A stretch of 6,212 nt of DNA from Euryarchaeota archaeon UBA229. GTDB lineage: Archaea > Thermoplasmatota > Poseidoniia > Poseidoniales > Poseidoniaceae. Location: the NCBI GenBank assembly GCA_002505355.1, contig DAUW01000080.1:1-6212 (forward strand), written 5' to 3'. A program made the position numbers and the translations under genes. Below the pieces are notes generated by a model. That model searched no databases. It was not told the origin of the DNA and worked only from the letters and a program-made list of their open reading frames with translations. This document shows, piece by piece, positions 5,741 through 6,212 of this stretch; position 1 is the stretch's first letter; the number at the start of each line of letters is the position of its first letter.

Positions 5741-6212
5741 AGGTGGCAGATAGTATCCTAAAAGCATCATCACTTTATCACGTCTATCAGTCTAAGGCCG
5801 AAGATGGTAACGTCGTTGCACTACGTGGCATCCACATCGATGTCAAACAGGGCGAGGCTATTGCAGTGGTCGGTCCCTCCGGTTCAGGCAAATCAACATT
5901 GATGAAGTGCCTTGGTGGGTTGATGAAACCAAGTTCAGGTTCAGTAATGCTTGCTGGCAAGAATATGACTCGATTGAGCGGCAAGCAATTAGTACATCTC
6001 AGACAAAAAACAGTGTCATTTATTTTCCAAGAAGGTAATTTACTGCCCGACATGAATGCGAGAGATAACGTAGCGCAACCGCTTAGACACCAAGGCATAT
6101 CGTCTCGTAAAGCGCTAAAATTAGCCGACGAAATGCTTGACCGTCTGGGTATTCTACATCGAGCCAAAGCCTTGCCAATGAAGTTAAGTGGCGGAGAACA
6201 ACAGAGAGTGGC
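5737..6212 (+). CDS. Second ABC transporter ATP-binding protein (3' end outside window)
   Basis: A second MacB/LolD-type ATPase of which 158 complete residues are visible. Seen: Walker A GPSGSGKST at 46-54, Q-loop glutamine 98 in FIFQEGNLLP and signature LSGGE at 150-154; Walker B and the switch histidine lie beyond the window. It is diverged from the first ATPase (signature GGE against GGQ, Q-loop followed by EGNLLP against DFHLL), so it is not a recent copy. Its ATG overlaps the permease stop as ATGA, but the G-run at 5731-5735 ends only one base before it; GTG 5743, seven bases after the G-run, is a credible alternative start two codons later. It may pair with the first ATPase as a heterodimer under the two-core permease, or serve another permease encoded downstream. 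The gene is intact as far as it goes. Confidence 0.92.
   Translation, partial: MKVADSILKASSLYHVYQSKAEDGNVVALRGIHIDVKQGEAIAVVGPSGSGKSTLMKCLGGLMKPSSGSVMLAGKNMTRLSGKQLVHLRQKTVSFIFQEGNLLPDMNARDNVAQPLRHQGISSRKALKLADEMLDRLGILHRAKALPMKLSGGEQQRV

Noticed and set aside
5787..6167. Minus-strand open frames opposite the ATPase and permease genes (also near 301-534, 1358-1573, 2305-2610, 3568-3780, 5215-5568) and a plus-strand frame at 829-1023
   Set aside because: All lie inside or largely opposite genes with clear family motifs, show no recognisable domain and no convincing start signals.

Overview
The window is one dense stretch of plus-strand genes, with GC roughly in the mid-40s percent by eye. It holds two tiny paralogous genes, a membrane di-iron hydroxylase of the AlkB family, and the first three genes of a translationally coupled ABC transporter operon (ATPase, very large FtsX/MacB-type permease, second ATPase cut by the window end). 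I see no RNA gene, insertion sequence, CRISPR array or rho-independent terminator. No stretch over 300 bases lacks a gene; the only real gaps are 305-349 and 1325-1379.

The organism cannot be fixed from the sequence alone. A TATA-box-like CTTATAAATA 41 to 46 bases before the first ATPase with no bacterial -35 partner, GGTG-type ribosome binding sequence before a GTG start, free use of ATA (Ile) and AGA/AGG (Arg) codons, and many N-x-S/T sequons in the predicted outside domains of the permease together suggest an archaeon. A planktonic marine euryarchaeon of the Ca. Poseidoniales (Marine Group II) type is my best guess, at low to moderate confidence. A bacterium of medium GC remains possible.

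Layout: 29-190 and 191-304 encode two related short proteins (53 and 37 aa) joined with no gap. After a 45-base leader holding an inverted repeat that could hide the Shine-Dalgarno, 350-1324 encodes an AlkB-like membrane monooxygenase with all histidine clusters present. A 55-base gap (1325-1379) carries the TATA-like box, one copy of a perfect 12-bp direct repeat (the second copy lies 52 bp downstream inside the next gene) and a small hairpin. Then follow the ATPase at 1380-2105, the 1212-residue permease at 2102-5740 (GTGA overlap) and the second ATPase from 5737 (ATGA overlap).

Working together: the three ABC genes overlap by 4 bases each and very probably make one transporter or mechanotransmission-type complex. 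The permease has a 4+2+4 membrane layout with two FtsX cores and two large outside domains, the second of which contains a pentapeptide-repeat beta-helix; this is the most unusual feature in the window. The link between the small proteins and AlkB (probable co-transcription) is inferred from spacing alone, and a link between AlkB and the transporter is not shown, since a promoter seems to separate them. No rubredoxin or rubredoxin reductase for the AlkB protein is encoded here.
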